A program made the position numbers and the translations under genes. Below, piece by piece: positions 36,608 to 44,309 of a stretch of 64,000 bases of DNA. The number at the start of each line of letters is the position of its first letter. Position 1 is the first letter of the stretch. Origin of the DNA: Candidatus Hebobacterum abditum (GTDB taxonomy: Bacteria; Armatimonadota; Hebobacteria; Hebobacterales; Hebobacteraceae). Under the pieces are notes generated by a model, which made no database searches, was not told where the DNA came from, and was given only the letters and a program-made list of their open reading frames with translations. The stretch is taken from NCBI GenBank assembly GCA_029821875.1, contig JALGXW010000002.1:124001-188000 (forward strand). The letters run 5' to 3'.

Positions 36608-37477
36608 TCAGCTCGGTCCCACGGGCTGCCCGTCGACGGCGACGAGTTGAACATCGAAGTCGACTGTCAGATCCGCTTGGATGTCGAATTGCTCAGCGCC
36701 GTCAGGCAGATCAAGGGAGGCAACGGAGTCCGTGTGCATTTCCGTCTGTCCCTTGTGCGCCAACACCAATCCTTGGTCCACCAGCAGCCGCAGCTCGGAC
36801 TCCTGCGTCATACGTCCGCTGAGACTGGTCTGGAGTCCCAGAGCGGAGCTGCCCTCCGACAGCTCCAGATCGCCGGCTCTGCGGCTGGATATGAGCGCGA
36901 CTGTTCCTGAGCCCGACTCGCTCAGCGACAGCAGCTGGCTTATCTGACGGCCGCCACCTGTATCGGCCCGCCACTCGTCTCCCGCCTCGACGCGTCCCGC
37001 CGGCAGCACTGCCAATCCCGGCTGCGCCGCGAGCGAGAGGAAGGCCCGCTCCCTTGGTCCGGACGCCCTCTCGCCGGTCGCCACGGAGACGTCGATGACC
37101 TCCCCGAGAGGGCTCATGCGTACGTGTACGGCGGGGTACTGCGCCGGCATCGCGCCCGCGAGTGTGCCGGTGGCGTCCCTCGCCTCCACGATATCTGTTC
37201 GGACTCTCAGCCAGAGCGTCCCATCGACGCCTTTCGCAATGACCTCCTCGGTCACCTCAAGCCCTCCGCGCCATCGCACAGGTAGGCTCTCGCCGAGACT
37301 GGTCTGCTCGCCCCGCACGTCCAGTGTCACGCGATACTCGGCCACCTGTCCAAGGGGGGGGTCATATCTGAGGAGAACGCCGGTGTCCGGAGGCCGTGGC
37401 AGCATCCAGGGAGCCCGAGCCCCGGCGAGCGGTGGCGCTGCTGTGGACAACACGAGGACCACAAGAAGAGAGACCAT
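36608..37477 (-). CDS. Secreted hypothetical protein in the mreD-PBP2 operon
   Basis: 289 residues with a signal peptide ('VSLLVVLVLSTAAPPLAGA', cleavage about 20). The mature part begins 'LLRYDPPLGQVAEYRVTLDV' and is mostly beta-type, with no Cys and no enzyme motif seen. It ends 'VQLVAVDGQPVGPS'. GAGG before ATG 37477 overlaps the PBP2 stop region; the genes are 5 nt apart, so they are co-transcribed. The position beside PBP2 suggests an envelope role, but nothing in the sequence proves it. It resembles weakly the secreted protein at 6069-7013. Confidence 0.62.
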   Translation of the reverse strand: MVSLLVVLVLSTAAPPLAGARAPWMLPRPPDTGVLLRYDPPLGQVAEYRVTLDVRGEQTSLGESLPVRWRGGLEVTEEVIAKGVDGTLWLRVRTDIVEARDATGTLAGAMPAQYPAVHVRMSPLGEVIDVSVATGERASGPRERAFLSLAAQPGLAVLPAGRVEAGDEWRADTGGGRQISQLLSLSESGSGTVALISSRRAGDLELSEGSSALGLQTSLSGRMTQESELRLLVDQGLVLAHKGQTEMHTDSVASLDLPDGAEQFDIQADLTVDFDVQLVAVDGQPVGPS

Positions 37478-37482
37478 GCTGG

Positions 37483-39270
37483 CTAATCCTCTGGGGCTCT
37501 ACCGGAATCGGGGTCGCTCCCCGGAGGCACCCACTCCGGCCGCTCGGGCGCGGGCAGGAGCGCTGTGTCGAAGATGTGGCGGGCGATGGGGGCGGCGATC
37601 TCGGGTCCGCCGCCGCCGTGCTCCACTACCACGACGACTGCGAGCGTCGCGTTCTCGGCCGGCGCATAGCCACCGAACCAAGCATGGGGCTCGCCCCCCG
37701 GTGCCTGCGCAGTGCCTGTCTTGCCCGCGATCTCATAGCGGGCCCCAGCTATGCCGGCTGCGGTTCCGCCCGGTGACACGACGGCATTCATCCCGGCCTG
37801 GAGGGCCTGGATCGTGGCCGCCCGCAGACCGATCGACTGTCTGAGCGCGCCGTAGTGCTTCGGCTGCTCTCCCTCCACCCGAAGAGCCACATGGGGCTGG
37901 ACCAGATTGCCCCCGTTGGCCACCGCGGCCACCGCGCGCACTACCTGGAGCGGGGTGGCGAGACAGTCTCCCTGCCCCACGGCCATCTGACAGGTGTCCC
38001 CAGGGTACCATGTCTCGTCCCGAGTCCTGCGCTTCCACTCAGGCGTCGGGACGAGACCCTTTGACTCCTCGGGGAGGTCGATATCGGACTGCGCGCCGAA
38101 GCCGAAGTCGCGGGCCATGTCCGCGAGAGAGTCGTGCCCGACGCGGCGCCCGAGGGTGGCGAACATCGTGTTGCAGGACTGAGCGAACCCCTCCGTGAAG
38201 CTCAGCTCGCCGTGCCCGCTTCGCTTCCAGCAGCGCAGGCCCCACGGGCCTATCCGGTAGACCCCATCACACCGAAAACGGTCTCTCGTCGTGCACTTCC
38301 CAGTTTCCAAAGCGGCCGCTGCGGTGATGATCTTCAGCAGGGACCCCGGGGGGTAGTGGGCCGTGGTTGCCCGATTGTGCTGGGGATTGCCGGGTCCACT
38401 GAGCCTGCTCCAGTCTTCGGGGCTGAGTGTCCCCACAAAGAGATTCGGATCGTAGGCGGGGCTGCTCGCCAGAGCCAGAATCTCCCCGTTGCGAGGGTCC
38501 ATCACCACAACGGCTCCGGGCCGATCGCCGAGAGCCTCCTCGGCCGCGCGCTGGAGGTCGAAATCAAGCGTCAACCAGAGTGCCCTGCCGGGCTCTGGAT
38601 CGACGGTCCCGAGAGTCCTGACGGGGCGCCCGCGCGCATCCACCTCGATCTGCTCCCCGCCGTCGGTGCCGCGGAGCACATGCTCCGCTACCTTCTCGAC
38701 CCCTGCCTTCCCTATCAGGTCGAGAGGCCGGTACTCAACGTTCTCCGGGTGGCGCAGCTCTTCGCTGCTGATCTCCCGCACATAACCAAGGACATGGGCG
38801 GCCAGTTCATTCCCGGGATAGAGACGTACCGCGTCCGCGAGCACTTCCACCCCCGACAGGTACAGGGAATGCTCTTTGAGGCGCGCGACGAGTTCCGGGG
38901 AGGCATCCCGGCAGAGGACGACGGACTCGTGCGGCGCCGCCTCCCGCTGAGTGAGTCGGGCTTGGACCTGATCCACAGGCATGTCGACGAGCTTCGCCAG
39001 TGCTGCAACCGCGTCATCGGCACCGGCTACGTGGAGTTCCTCGGGCACGACGCTGACTGAGAACGCAGGCCGACTTGTGGCTAAGACGCGATCGTGTCGG
39101 TCGTACAGCTTGCCGCGTGGCGCCAGACGCCTGACGATGCGTATCCTGTTCTCGTCTGCCAGCTCGCGGTTCCGCGCGCCCTCTACTATCTGCAGCTGCA
39201 CGAGTCGTCCCAGCACGAGGGCGCAGACTATCACGACGATGACTCGGAAGGCGATAAGGCGTTGCGCCAT
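37483..39270 (-). CDS. mrdA: Penicillin-binding protein 2 (peptidoglycan D,D-transpeptidase)
   Basis: 595 residues. N-terminal membrane anchor 'IVVIVCALVLGRLVQLQIV' (10-29), then the PBP dimer domain ('APRGKLYDRHDRVLA', 'HVLGYVREIS') and the transpeptidase domain. Active-site motifs are S310-L-L-K313 in 'YPPGSLLKI', S365-C-N367 and 'GKTGTAQ' near residue 520. It cross-links peptidoglycan during cell elongation with RodA and the Mre proteins. GAGGTGA lies 8 nt before ATG 39270. It starts 4 nt after the mreD stop. RodA is not in the window. Confidence 0.93.
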   Translation of the reverse strand: MAQRLIAFRVIVVIVCALVLGRLVQLQIVEGARNRELADENRIRIVRRLAPRGKLYDRHDRVLATSRPAFSVSVVPEELHVAGADDAVAALAKLVDMPVDQVQARLTQREAAPHESVVLCRDASPELVARLKEHSLYLSGVEVLADAVRLYPGNELAAHVLGYVREISSEELRHPENVEYRPLDLIGKAGVEKVAEHVLRGTDGGEQIEVDARGRPVRTLGTVDPEPGRALWLTLDFDLQRAAEEALGDRPGAVVVMDPRNGEILALASSPAYDPNLFVGTLSPEDWSRLSGPGNPQHNRATTAHYPPGSLLKIITAAAALETGKCTTRDRFRCDGVYRIGPWGLRCWKRSGHGELSFTEGFAQSCNTMFATLGRRVGHDSLADMARDFGFGAQSDIDLPEESKGLVPTPEWKRRTRDETWYPGDTCQMAVGQGDCLATPLQVVRAVAAVANGGNLVQPHVALRVEGEQPKHYGALRQSIGLRAATIQALQAGMNAVVSPGGTAAGIAGARYEIAGKTGTAQAPGGEPHAWFGGYAPAENATLAVVVVVEHGGGGPEIAAPIARHIFDTALLPAPERPEWVPPGSDPDSGRAPED

Positions 39271-39273
39271 CGG

Positions 39274-39765
39274 TCAGCTCACCTCGACGCGTGTACCCAG
39301 CAGCGCTTGACGAGCTCGCATGACAAGCCAGAAGGTGATGGGTGTCAGGACTGCATGGTATAGGACGCGACCCAGAACCAGCTTCCCCGCGTCGGGCCGG
39401 GCGCCTCCAGGCAAGAGGAGGAACACTGCCTCGTTGGCCAGAGTCAGCAATGCTCCCGTAAGGGCGGGCACAACCCAGTTCTCTCTGAAGAGCCTCGTGG
39501 CCAGTAGCCCGGCCCCGAGCCCGCTGACCCCCTTGCTGATGGCCAGCGCCGCTATCGCTGACTGTCGCAGTGATCCCTCGAGGATTCCCGAGGCAAAGCC
39601 GACGACTACGCCGGCGCGAGTGCCGCCCAGGAGGCCGACACAGACCGTCCAGACGAACAGCAGGTCCGGCGGAACACCTGCGATAGACAGGCGCGCGCCG
39701 AGCGTGGCCTGGAATACGGCCAGCAGGTAGGTGACGATCACGCCCGCGAGTATGCATCGAGCCAT
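39274..39765 (-). CDS. mreD: Rod shape-determining protein MreD
   Basis: 163 residues with about five membrane helices. It shows the MreD pattern 'GVPPDLLFVWTVCVGLLGG' and 'GVVVGFASGILEGSL', then 'LTLANEAVFLLLPGG'. MreD links the MreBC elongasome to peptidoglycan enzymes in the membrane. The PBP2 gene follows 3-4 nt later. mreB and mreC, which usually come just before mreD, are not here, so the cluster is split in this genome. No Shine-Dalgarno site is obvious. Confidence 0.82.
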   Translation of the reverse strand: MARCILAGVIVTYLLAVFQATLGARLSIAGVPPDLLFVWTVCVGLLGGTRAGVVVGFASGILEGSLRQSAIAALAISKGVSGLGAGLLATRLFRENWVVPALTGALLTLANEAVFLLLPGGARPDAGKLVLGRVLYHAVLTPITFWLVMRARQALLGTRVEVS

Positions 39766-39857
39766 GGAGCGTCGCGATCCGGGTCCGCGCAGACTGTCTG
39801 GAAAGGTTCCACGCTAGCCCGTCGCACCCTCTCCAGTCTTCCCCCCCGGCCAAGCGA

Positions 39858-39881
39858 GAGGGCGGAGCGAACTCCGCCCTC
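39858..39881. terminator. Strong hairpin upstream of mreD
   Basis: GAGGGCGGAG (39858-39867) and CTCCGCCCTC (39872-39881) form a perfect 10-bp stem closed by a CGAA loop. No T-rich tail follows on either strand, so it may be a terminator, an mRNA-stability element or a protein site in the mreD leader. Confidence 0.45.
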
Positions 39882-39889
39882 CTCATCAT

Positions 39890-39908
39890 GGGAGGTGAGT
39901 CACCTCCC
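39890..39908. repeat. Near-perfect palindrome in the mreD leader
   Basis: GGGAGGTGA (39890-39898), one G, then TCACCTCCC (39900-39908). The 9-bp arms with a 1-bp centre look like a dimeric repressor site. It lies 8 nt from the hairpin above. Its binding protein, if any, is unknown. Confidence 0.45.
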
Positions 39909-39977
39909 CACTGCAAACTGTCGCCGGTCTTCTTCCCCTAGCAGTAGTCCCCCGTCCGCCTCAAGGGCGGCCCCAAT

Positions 39978-40241
39978 TCAGTCCGCAACGATCCCCGTTG
40001 TCTGCGCGTCCGTCCTAAGACGGGAGCGCATCTCCGATCCCGTCCGTTGGGCCTCGAGGTTCCGGCGCCGAAACGACTCGTCGATCTGCTCGTGCCAGCT
40101 CAGCACCGATTCCTCGTAGGAGCCCTGTGCGGGAAACCAACCCACTTCATCACTACGCACTCTGGCCACAACCGTTGCTCCTGAGCCCCTAGCCCGAGGC
40201 TGGTATGGTTGGATCAGCACAGGTGGGTACACGGACGTCAT
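39978..40241 (-). CDS. Possible small hypothetical protein
   Basis: An 87-residue frame from ATG 40241 (MTSVYPPVLIQPYQ) to TGA at 39978. The composition is protein-like, with mixed charged residues ('SYEESVLSWHEQIDESFRRR', 'LRTDAQTTGIVAD'). It has no signal peptide or membrane helix, and I recognise no family. The Shine-Dalgarno site is poor (GGGGG is about 25 nt away). It would be the only gene in this stretch. It may be spurious. Confidence 0.4.
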   Translation of the reverse strand: MTSVYPPVLIQPYQPRARGSGATVVARVRSDEVGWFPAQGSYEESVLSWHEQIDESFRRRNLEAQRTGSEMRSRLRTDAQTTGIVAD

Positions 40242-40435
40242 CTGAATCGGTTACTCTATGGATTTCCCCCAGTCGGCGGCTCATCACCGGCCCGCCTCTG
40301 CCAATTCCACGTCTAAAGATACAGCAGCCGCCGCGGGGTTGTCAATCCATACTTGGATCCCGTTGGACGATCTTGTCCGCAACATTCTACATGTGCAGTG
40401 CATCGCCCGAACGCCATCTTCGCCAGACAGACAAC

Positions 40436-40467
40436 AAGCGCGGGCCCTCGTCAAAGGGCCCGCGCTT
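40436..40467 (-). terminator. Intrinsic terminator of the small secreted-protein gene
   Basis: A perfect 13-bp stem: AAGCGCGGGCCCT (40436-40448) and AGGGCCCGCGCTT (40455-40467), loop CGTCAA. It lies 28 nt past the stop at 40495. On the minus strand it is followed by the T-rich GTTGTCTGTCT. Confidence 0.75.
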
Positions 40468-40494
40468 CGCGACTGACGCCTGATTCTGGCTAAT

Positions 40495-40914
40495 CTATAA
40501 ATCGCTAGCTTGGAGAGGCTGCTTGTAGTATATCTTCTGTCTGACGATCTGTCCGGTCTGCGTGTCCAGCACGACATATCCCTTGACGAGCTGGGGCCAG
40601 ACCACTGGCTGCTCGACGACGTTGAGCCCAGCTTCCCTCGTCACAGCAGTCACGTAGCCGTCCACGGAATAGCGGCCGATCTCCTCTCCGGTTGGGTCCA
40701 GGGGCTGCTCGAGCACCTGGCCCTTTGAATTTGTCAGACGGCCGGTTGCTGTATCTAGCACCAGGTCCGGCACAGCAACCTGGAAGCGCCCAACTGGCTC
40801 TTGTTCGTCCTGCTCGGCCGCACCGCGCGTGATGCCCCAGCCCAGCAACACCGTAGCGGCGCAGATGAGGATCACCGCCCCGAACACCTTCATGGCTCGC
40901 TCGCCTCTGTGCAC
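40495..40914 (-). CDS. Small secreted or membrane-anchored protein
   Basis: About 139 residues from GTG 40914, chosen because AAAGGAGA stands 7 nt upstream; ATG 40893 (MKVFGAV) is the alternative. An N-terminal hydrophobic helix 'VFGAVILICAATVLLGWGI' is either a signal peptide or an anchor. The rest shows 'VLDTATGRLTNSKGQVLEQP' and 'GYVVLDTQTGQIVRQKIY'. These two copies of a 'VLDTxTGxxxxxK/R' motif suggest a small beta-type repeat. No family is recognised. It ends with a strong terminator and is divergent from the HAD hydrolase gene. Confidence 0.68.
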   Translation of the reverse strand: MHRGERAMKVFGAVILICAATVLLGWGITRGAAEQDEQEPVGRFQVAVPDLVLDTATGRLTNSKGQVLEQPLDPTGEEIGRYSVDGYVTAVTREAGLNVVEQPVVWPQLVKGYVVLDTQTGQIVRQKIYYKQPLQASDL

Positions 40915-41013
40915 TGAGATCTCCTTTCTCGCCCCGCTCATGTCCAATATACCATATGTGGCTCCCCGTATAGTGCAGGGGCTGACACACGGCCAGCGAA
41001 ACGAGAACAACCC

Positions 41014-41892
41014 ATGGCCGCGACAAGATCATTGCCCCCACGAAGACGGTTTCGCCTGGTTGCTCTGGACCTGGATGGCACGCTGCTCGACGACGGAGGG
41101 AACATCTCTCCCGCCGACGCGGCGGCGCTTCAGGGCTTCTCCGTCGCCGGCGGCATAGTCGTGCTGGCGTCGGGCCGCATGACGCCGAACATCCGTCCGT
41201 TCTACGACGTCATCCGCATCGACGGGCCAACGATCGCGTACAACGGCGCGCTCGCCCGGGATTCACAGGCGGCTGGCGGTGGCGTAGTCCTGGAGACGCC
41301 GGTGCCTGCTCGCTACGCCGACGAGATCATCGAGTATACCGAGAGCGAGCGTTTCCACCTCAACTACTACATCGGGGAGAAACTGTATGCACGAGACGAC
41401 CCCGATCTGCGGCGCTTTGCGAAGCTCTACTCCCGGCAGACTGGCGCCGTCTACCACTTCCTGCCCGACCTCGAACACTTCAGGGGCGGCGAGCCAACGA
41501 AGCTCATCATCATCACTGACCCAAGTGATCCCGCACGGCCCGACCCGCGACACCGCGACGAGCTCTATGGCTTCTGGCACGCGCGCTGGGGAGCGGAGCC
41601 GGGCGTGATGCTCTACAAGACGAATCCCGAGTACCTCGAATTCTGCCACCGCGAGGCAGGCAAGGGGAACGCACTGCTGGCCGTCGCCCGACACTACGGC
41701 ATAGACCAGTCCCTGACGATGGCCTTCGGGGACAACTTCAACGACGTGTCGATGCTCCAGGCGGCCGGCTGTGGGGTCGCCGTCGCCAATGCTAATGAGG
41801 AAGCGCTTGCCGCTGCGGACTGGGCCTCGCCTCTGACGAATAACGAGAGTGCGGTCGCCGACGCGCTTGAGCGGCTCGTCACCGCTGCTTAG
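41014..41892 (+). CDS. Cof-type HAD-superfamily phosphatase (HAD-IIB)
   Basis: 292 residues. Motif I is 'VALDLDGTLLDD' with the two catalytic Asp, motif II 'VVLASGRM', the cap region 'IAYNGAL', motif III Lys in 'EAGKGNALL', and motif IV 'MAFGDNFNDVSML'. It is a Mg-dependent phosphatase of sugar phosphates or similar small molecules. The substrate is unknown. ATG 41014 has only a weak ribosome site. Its stop overlaps the stop of the convergent LarA-like gene by 4 nt. Confidence 0.87.
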   Translation: MAATRSLPPRRRFRLVALDLDGTLLDDGGNISPADAAALQGFSVAGGIVVLASGRMTPNIRPFYDVIRIDGPTIAYNGALARDSQAAGGGVVLETPVPARYADEIIEYTESERFHLNYYIGEKLYARDDPDLRRFAKLYSRQTGAVYHFLPDLEHFRGGEPTKLIIITDPSDPARPDPRHRDELYGFWHARWGAEPGVMLYKTNPEYLEFCHREAGKGNALLAVARHYGIDQSLTMAFGDNFNDVSMLQAAGCGVAVANANEEALAAADWASPLTNNESAVADALERLVTAA

Positions 41893-43163
41893 CCGAGGGC
41901 GCCGTCGCCTCGCGCCAGCCGCTTGAGATTGCCGCTTCGATCGAAGCGCAGATGAGATAGTCGGCCGACTACCGTGACCCGGGGGTGTCGACGCGCCTCC
42001 TCCAGCAGTCCCTCCGATACCCACACCCGCCCAAGCCGCAGTGTGTCCGCTATCCTGACGAGGCGGACGGCGCGCGGGTCCGGATCACCCAGGGCCGTCA
42101 GTGCTGCGTTCATCAGTTCGCGGTCGTTCGGCAATATGAGAGGGCGCTTGGCCCGGTTGAGGAAGCCCGTGTGGAGAACGTTCGTGCGCACGACGGACCA
42201 GTCGATCTTCCGCGCCAGTCGCTTCGTCGCGAGGTCGGCAAGTCCAACTCCGAGTGCGTTGCCGTGGGAGCCGGGAGTGAGGTCGAGCGCCGCGACTATC
42301 CCGATGTTGCTGCCCCGGAATTCGGGCTCGCCCCAGATCATTCTCCGGCCGAGCACATGTGTGTCGAAGCCTACGCCGCTGACGTCCTTCCCGATCCAGT
42401 CGACCAGCAGGATGTCGATCGAGGGGAAGGGGAGGCGCGCGGCCGTCCTGCGCGCACGCCGAAGGAGGAGCTTCTCCTCAGACAGGATACGGTCGGGGGA
42501 GAGCCCGATCAACTCGGCCATCTGGTGGTGGCCGTTCTCCAGGACGGCAATCCCCGCCAGGATCGGAACTCGTTGCAGAACCAGTCGAGCTGCGCCCGGC
42601 ACATCCTCCCTCAGGCTTCTGCAGCCCTGGGAGTGCATGGCGGCAGCTCCCTCCCGCTTGCCGAGGCCGATAGCGAGCATCTTCACGAGGCCGCTCTCGT
42701 AGGGGCCGGTGAAATCGGTGTGCTGCTTGACGCGGTTGACGACGATGATTCCATCTGAGCGGGTGGCCTCCCGGGCGGTGTAGACTGGAAGGCCGTTCGG
42801 GGTCTGCCCCAGGCGCACGGTGGCCATGGAGGCGCGGACGGGGGCGCCGACTGAGGCTGGTGTCATGCCCAGAGATGCCAGGACGGCCGTCTGCCCCGCC
42901 GGAGTCGCTCCACCGTGGCTGCCCATTGCCGGGAGGAGGAAGGGCCTGGCGCCGGCCCCTCTGATGAGCTCGGCCAACCGCGAGACGATGGCCGCGATGC
43001 TGTCGATCCCCCGGCTCCCCACGGCAATGCCAACTCGGTCGCCCTTGCGGATGCGTCTCTGGCCTCCGGAGCGATCCCAGGCCAGATGGACGGCGGCGGC
43101 AAGGTCGCCGACGCGCTTCGCGTAGAGCTTCTGCTCGATCTCGACGAGGCGGGGTAATCGCAT
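41889..43163 (-). CDS. LarA-like (DUF2088, lactate-racemase-domain) protein
   Basis: 424 residues from ATG 43163 (MRLPRLVEIEQ), with AGGAGA 10 nt upstream; an in-frame extension to 43286 is not homologous. It shows 'LLPAMGSHGGATPAGQ', 'VNRVKQHTDFTGPYESGLVKML' (as two blocks) and 'DILLVDWIGKDVSGVGFD'. True LarA uses a nickel-pincer cofactor made by LarB, LarC and LarE, none of which is here, and many LarA-like proteins act on other hydroxy acids. The substrate is unknown. It diverges from the PfkB gene, so sugar-acid metabolism is possible. Confidence 0.75.
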   Translation of the reverse strand: MRLPRLVEIEQKLYAKRVGDLAAAVHLAWDRSGGQRRIRKGDRVGIAVGSRGIDSIAAIVSRLAELIRGAGARPFLLPAMGSHGGATPAGQTAVLASLGMTPASVGAPVRASMATVRLGQTPNGLPVYTAREATRSDGIIVVNRVKQHTDFTGPYESGLVKMLAIGLGKREGAAAMHSQGCRSLREDVPGAARLVLQRVPILAGIAVLENGHHQMAELIGLSPDRILSEEKLLLRRARRTAARLPFPSIDILLVDWIGKDVSGVGFDTHVLGRRMIWGEPEFRGSNIGIVAALDLTPGSHGNALGVGLADLATKRLARKIDWSVVRTNVLHTGFLNRAKRPLILPNDRELMNAALTALGDPDPRAVRLVRIADTLRLGRVWVSEGLLEEARRHPRVTVVGRLSHLRFDRSGNLKRLARGDGALG

Positions 43164-43322
43164 CAGCCTGCCATCTCCTGGTGCTCGTGAGTCAGCTCTG
43201 CATAGGTGAGTTCGGCTCCCGCAAGAGCGATCCTGTTCTGGAGCAGGGGAGGAAGGGCGAGCGCCGGCGTCAAAGATGTCGGACAACGTCGTGGGCTCGC
43301 CGCTTGCCCCGGAGGACCATAC

Positions 43323-44288
43323 GTGCCCGAAGCCATTACCCTAGGTGAGCTGCTGGTAGACTTCGTGTCCATGGAGAAGGACATCTCACTTGCGGACCTG
43401 CCGGACTTCTCGGGAGCGGCGGGCGGCGCGCCCGCCAACGTGGCCGTGGGGCTCGCCCGGCTTGGTGTCTCCGCGGGCTTCATCGGCAAGATCGGCAAGG
43501 ACCCGTTCGGGGAGTTCCTCCGCAGGACGCTTGACGACGCGGGTGTTGACACGCAGTTCCTTCGGATCAGCGAAGGCGCTCGCACTACGCTGGCCTTCGT
43601 TGCCACCCGCAGCGACGAGCAGAAGGACATCTGCTTCTACCGCAATCCCGGCGCGGACATGCTCCTGACTGCCGACGAGGTAATACCGACCTACGTGACG
43701 TCGGCCCGCCTGCTGCACTTCGGCTCGGTGAGTCTGAGCAGATCGCCCGCGCGAGAGGCCACGGTTCACGCAGCGCTCTTGGCCCGCAGTGCCGGCCTGA
43801 CTGTCTCCTATGACCCGAACTGGCGGCCGACGCTGTGGGACGATCCGCGTGAGGCTCGGGGGCGCATCTGGGAGGCGATGGCGCTCGCCCACATCGTGCA
43901 CTGCGCGGAAGAAGAGTGGGAGTTCATCACGGGCACGCCAGATCTCGAAGTGGGCGCCCGGAAGGTACTCGACGCAGGGCCGCGACTCGTGGTCGTCACC
44001 CTTGGGGCGCGGGGATGCTACTTCGACAACGGCGAAGTGCGAGGGGAGGTCTCGGGGTTCCGCGTGGAGGTTCTCGACCCACTCGGGGCCGGCGATGCCT
44101 TTGTCGCCGGCATGTTGTCACAACTCATGTACGGCGCCAGGGACCGCCGGCTGGCCGAGGAGCAGCTCCGGGAGGTGATGGCGTACGGGAATGCCGCGGG
44201 AGCGTTGGCGTGCACACGCCGCGGGGTGATTCCTTCGCTGCCTACGGCCGCCGAGTTGGATGAGTTCCTGCAGCCGCAGAAGGGATGA
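43323..44288 (+). CDS. PfkB-family carbohydrate kinase
   Basis: 321 residues from GTG 43323, 6 nt after GGAGGA (43311-43316); sequence upstream of this start lacks homology. Family signature 1 region is 'GGAPANVAVGLARLGV', then 'GFIGKIGKDPFGEFL' and 'DICFYRNPGADMLL'. The C-terminal signature 'DPLGAGDAFVAGML' carries the catalytic Asp. It phosphorylates a sugar such as fructose, ribose or 2-keto-3-deoxygluconate. It most resembles fructokinase/KDG kinase types, but this is not certain. Confidence 0.88.
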   Translation: MPEAITLGELLVDFVSMEKDISLADLPDFSGAAGGAPANVAVGLARLGVSAGFIGKIGKDPFGEFLRRTLDDAGVDTQFLRISEGARTTLAFVATRSDEQKDICFYRNPGADMLLTADEVIPTYVTSARLLHFGSVSLSRSPAREATVHAALLARSAGLTVSYDPNWRPTLWDDPREARGRIWEAMALAHIVHCAEEEWEFITGTPDLEVGARKVLDAGPRLVVVTLGARGCYFDNGEVRGEVSGFRVEVLDPLGAGDAFVAGMLSQLMYGARDRRLAEEQLREVMAYGNAAGALACTRRGVIPSLPTAAELDEFLQPQKG

Positions 44289-44309
44289 ACGGGCGAGCGG
44301 CCCGCCGCC

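Larger units (their letters stand above)
39766..40494. other. Gene-poor stretch before mreD
   Basis: 729 bp with little coding signal. It holds a strong 10-bp hairpin (39858-39881), a 9-bp palindrome (39890-39908), one possible small minus-strand gene (39978-40241) and the terminator of the neighbouring secreted-protein gene (40436-40467). Several plus-strand open frames here have no recognisable features. Confidence 0.5.
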
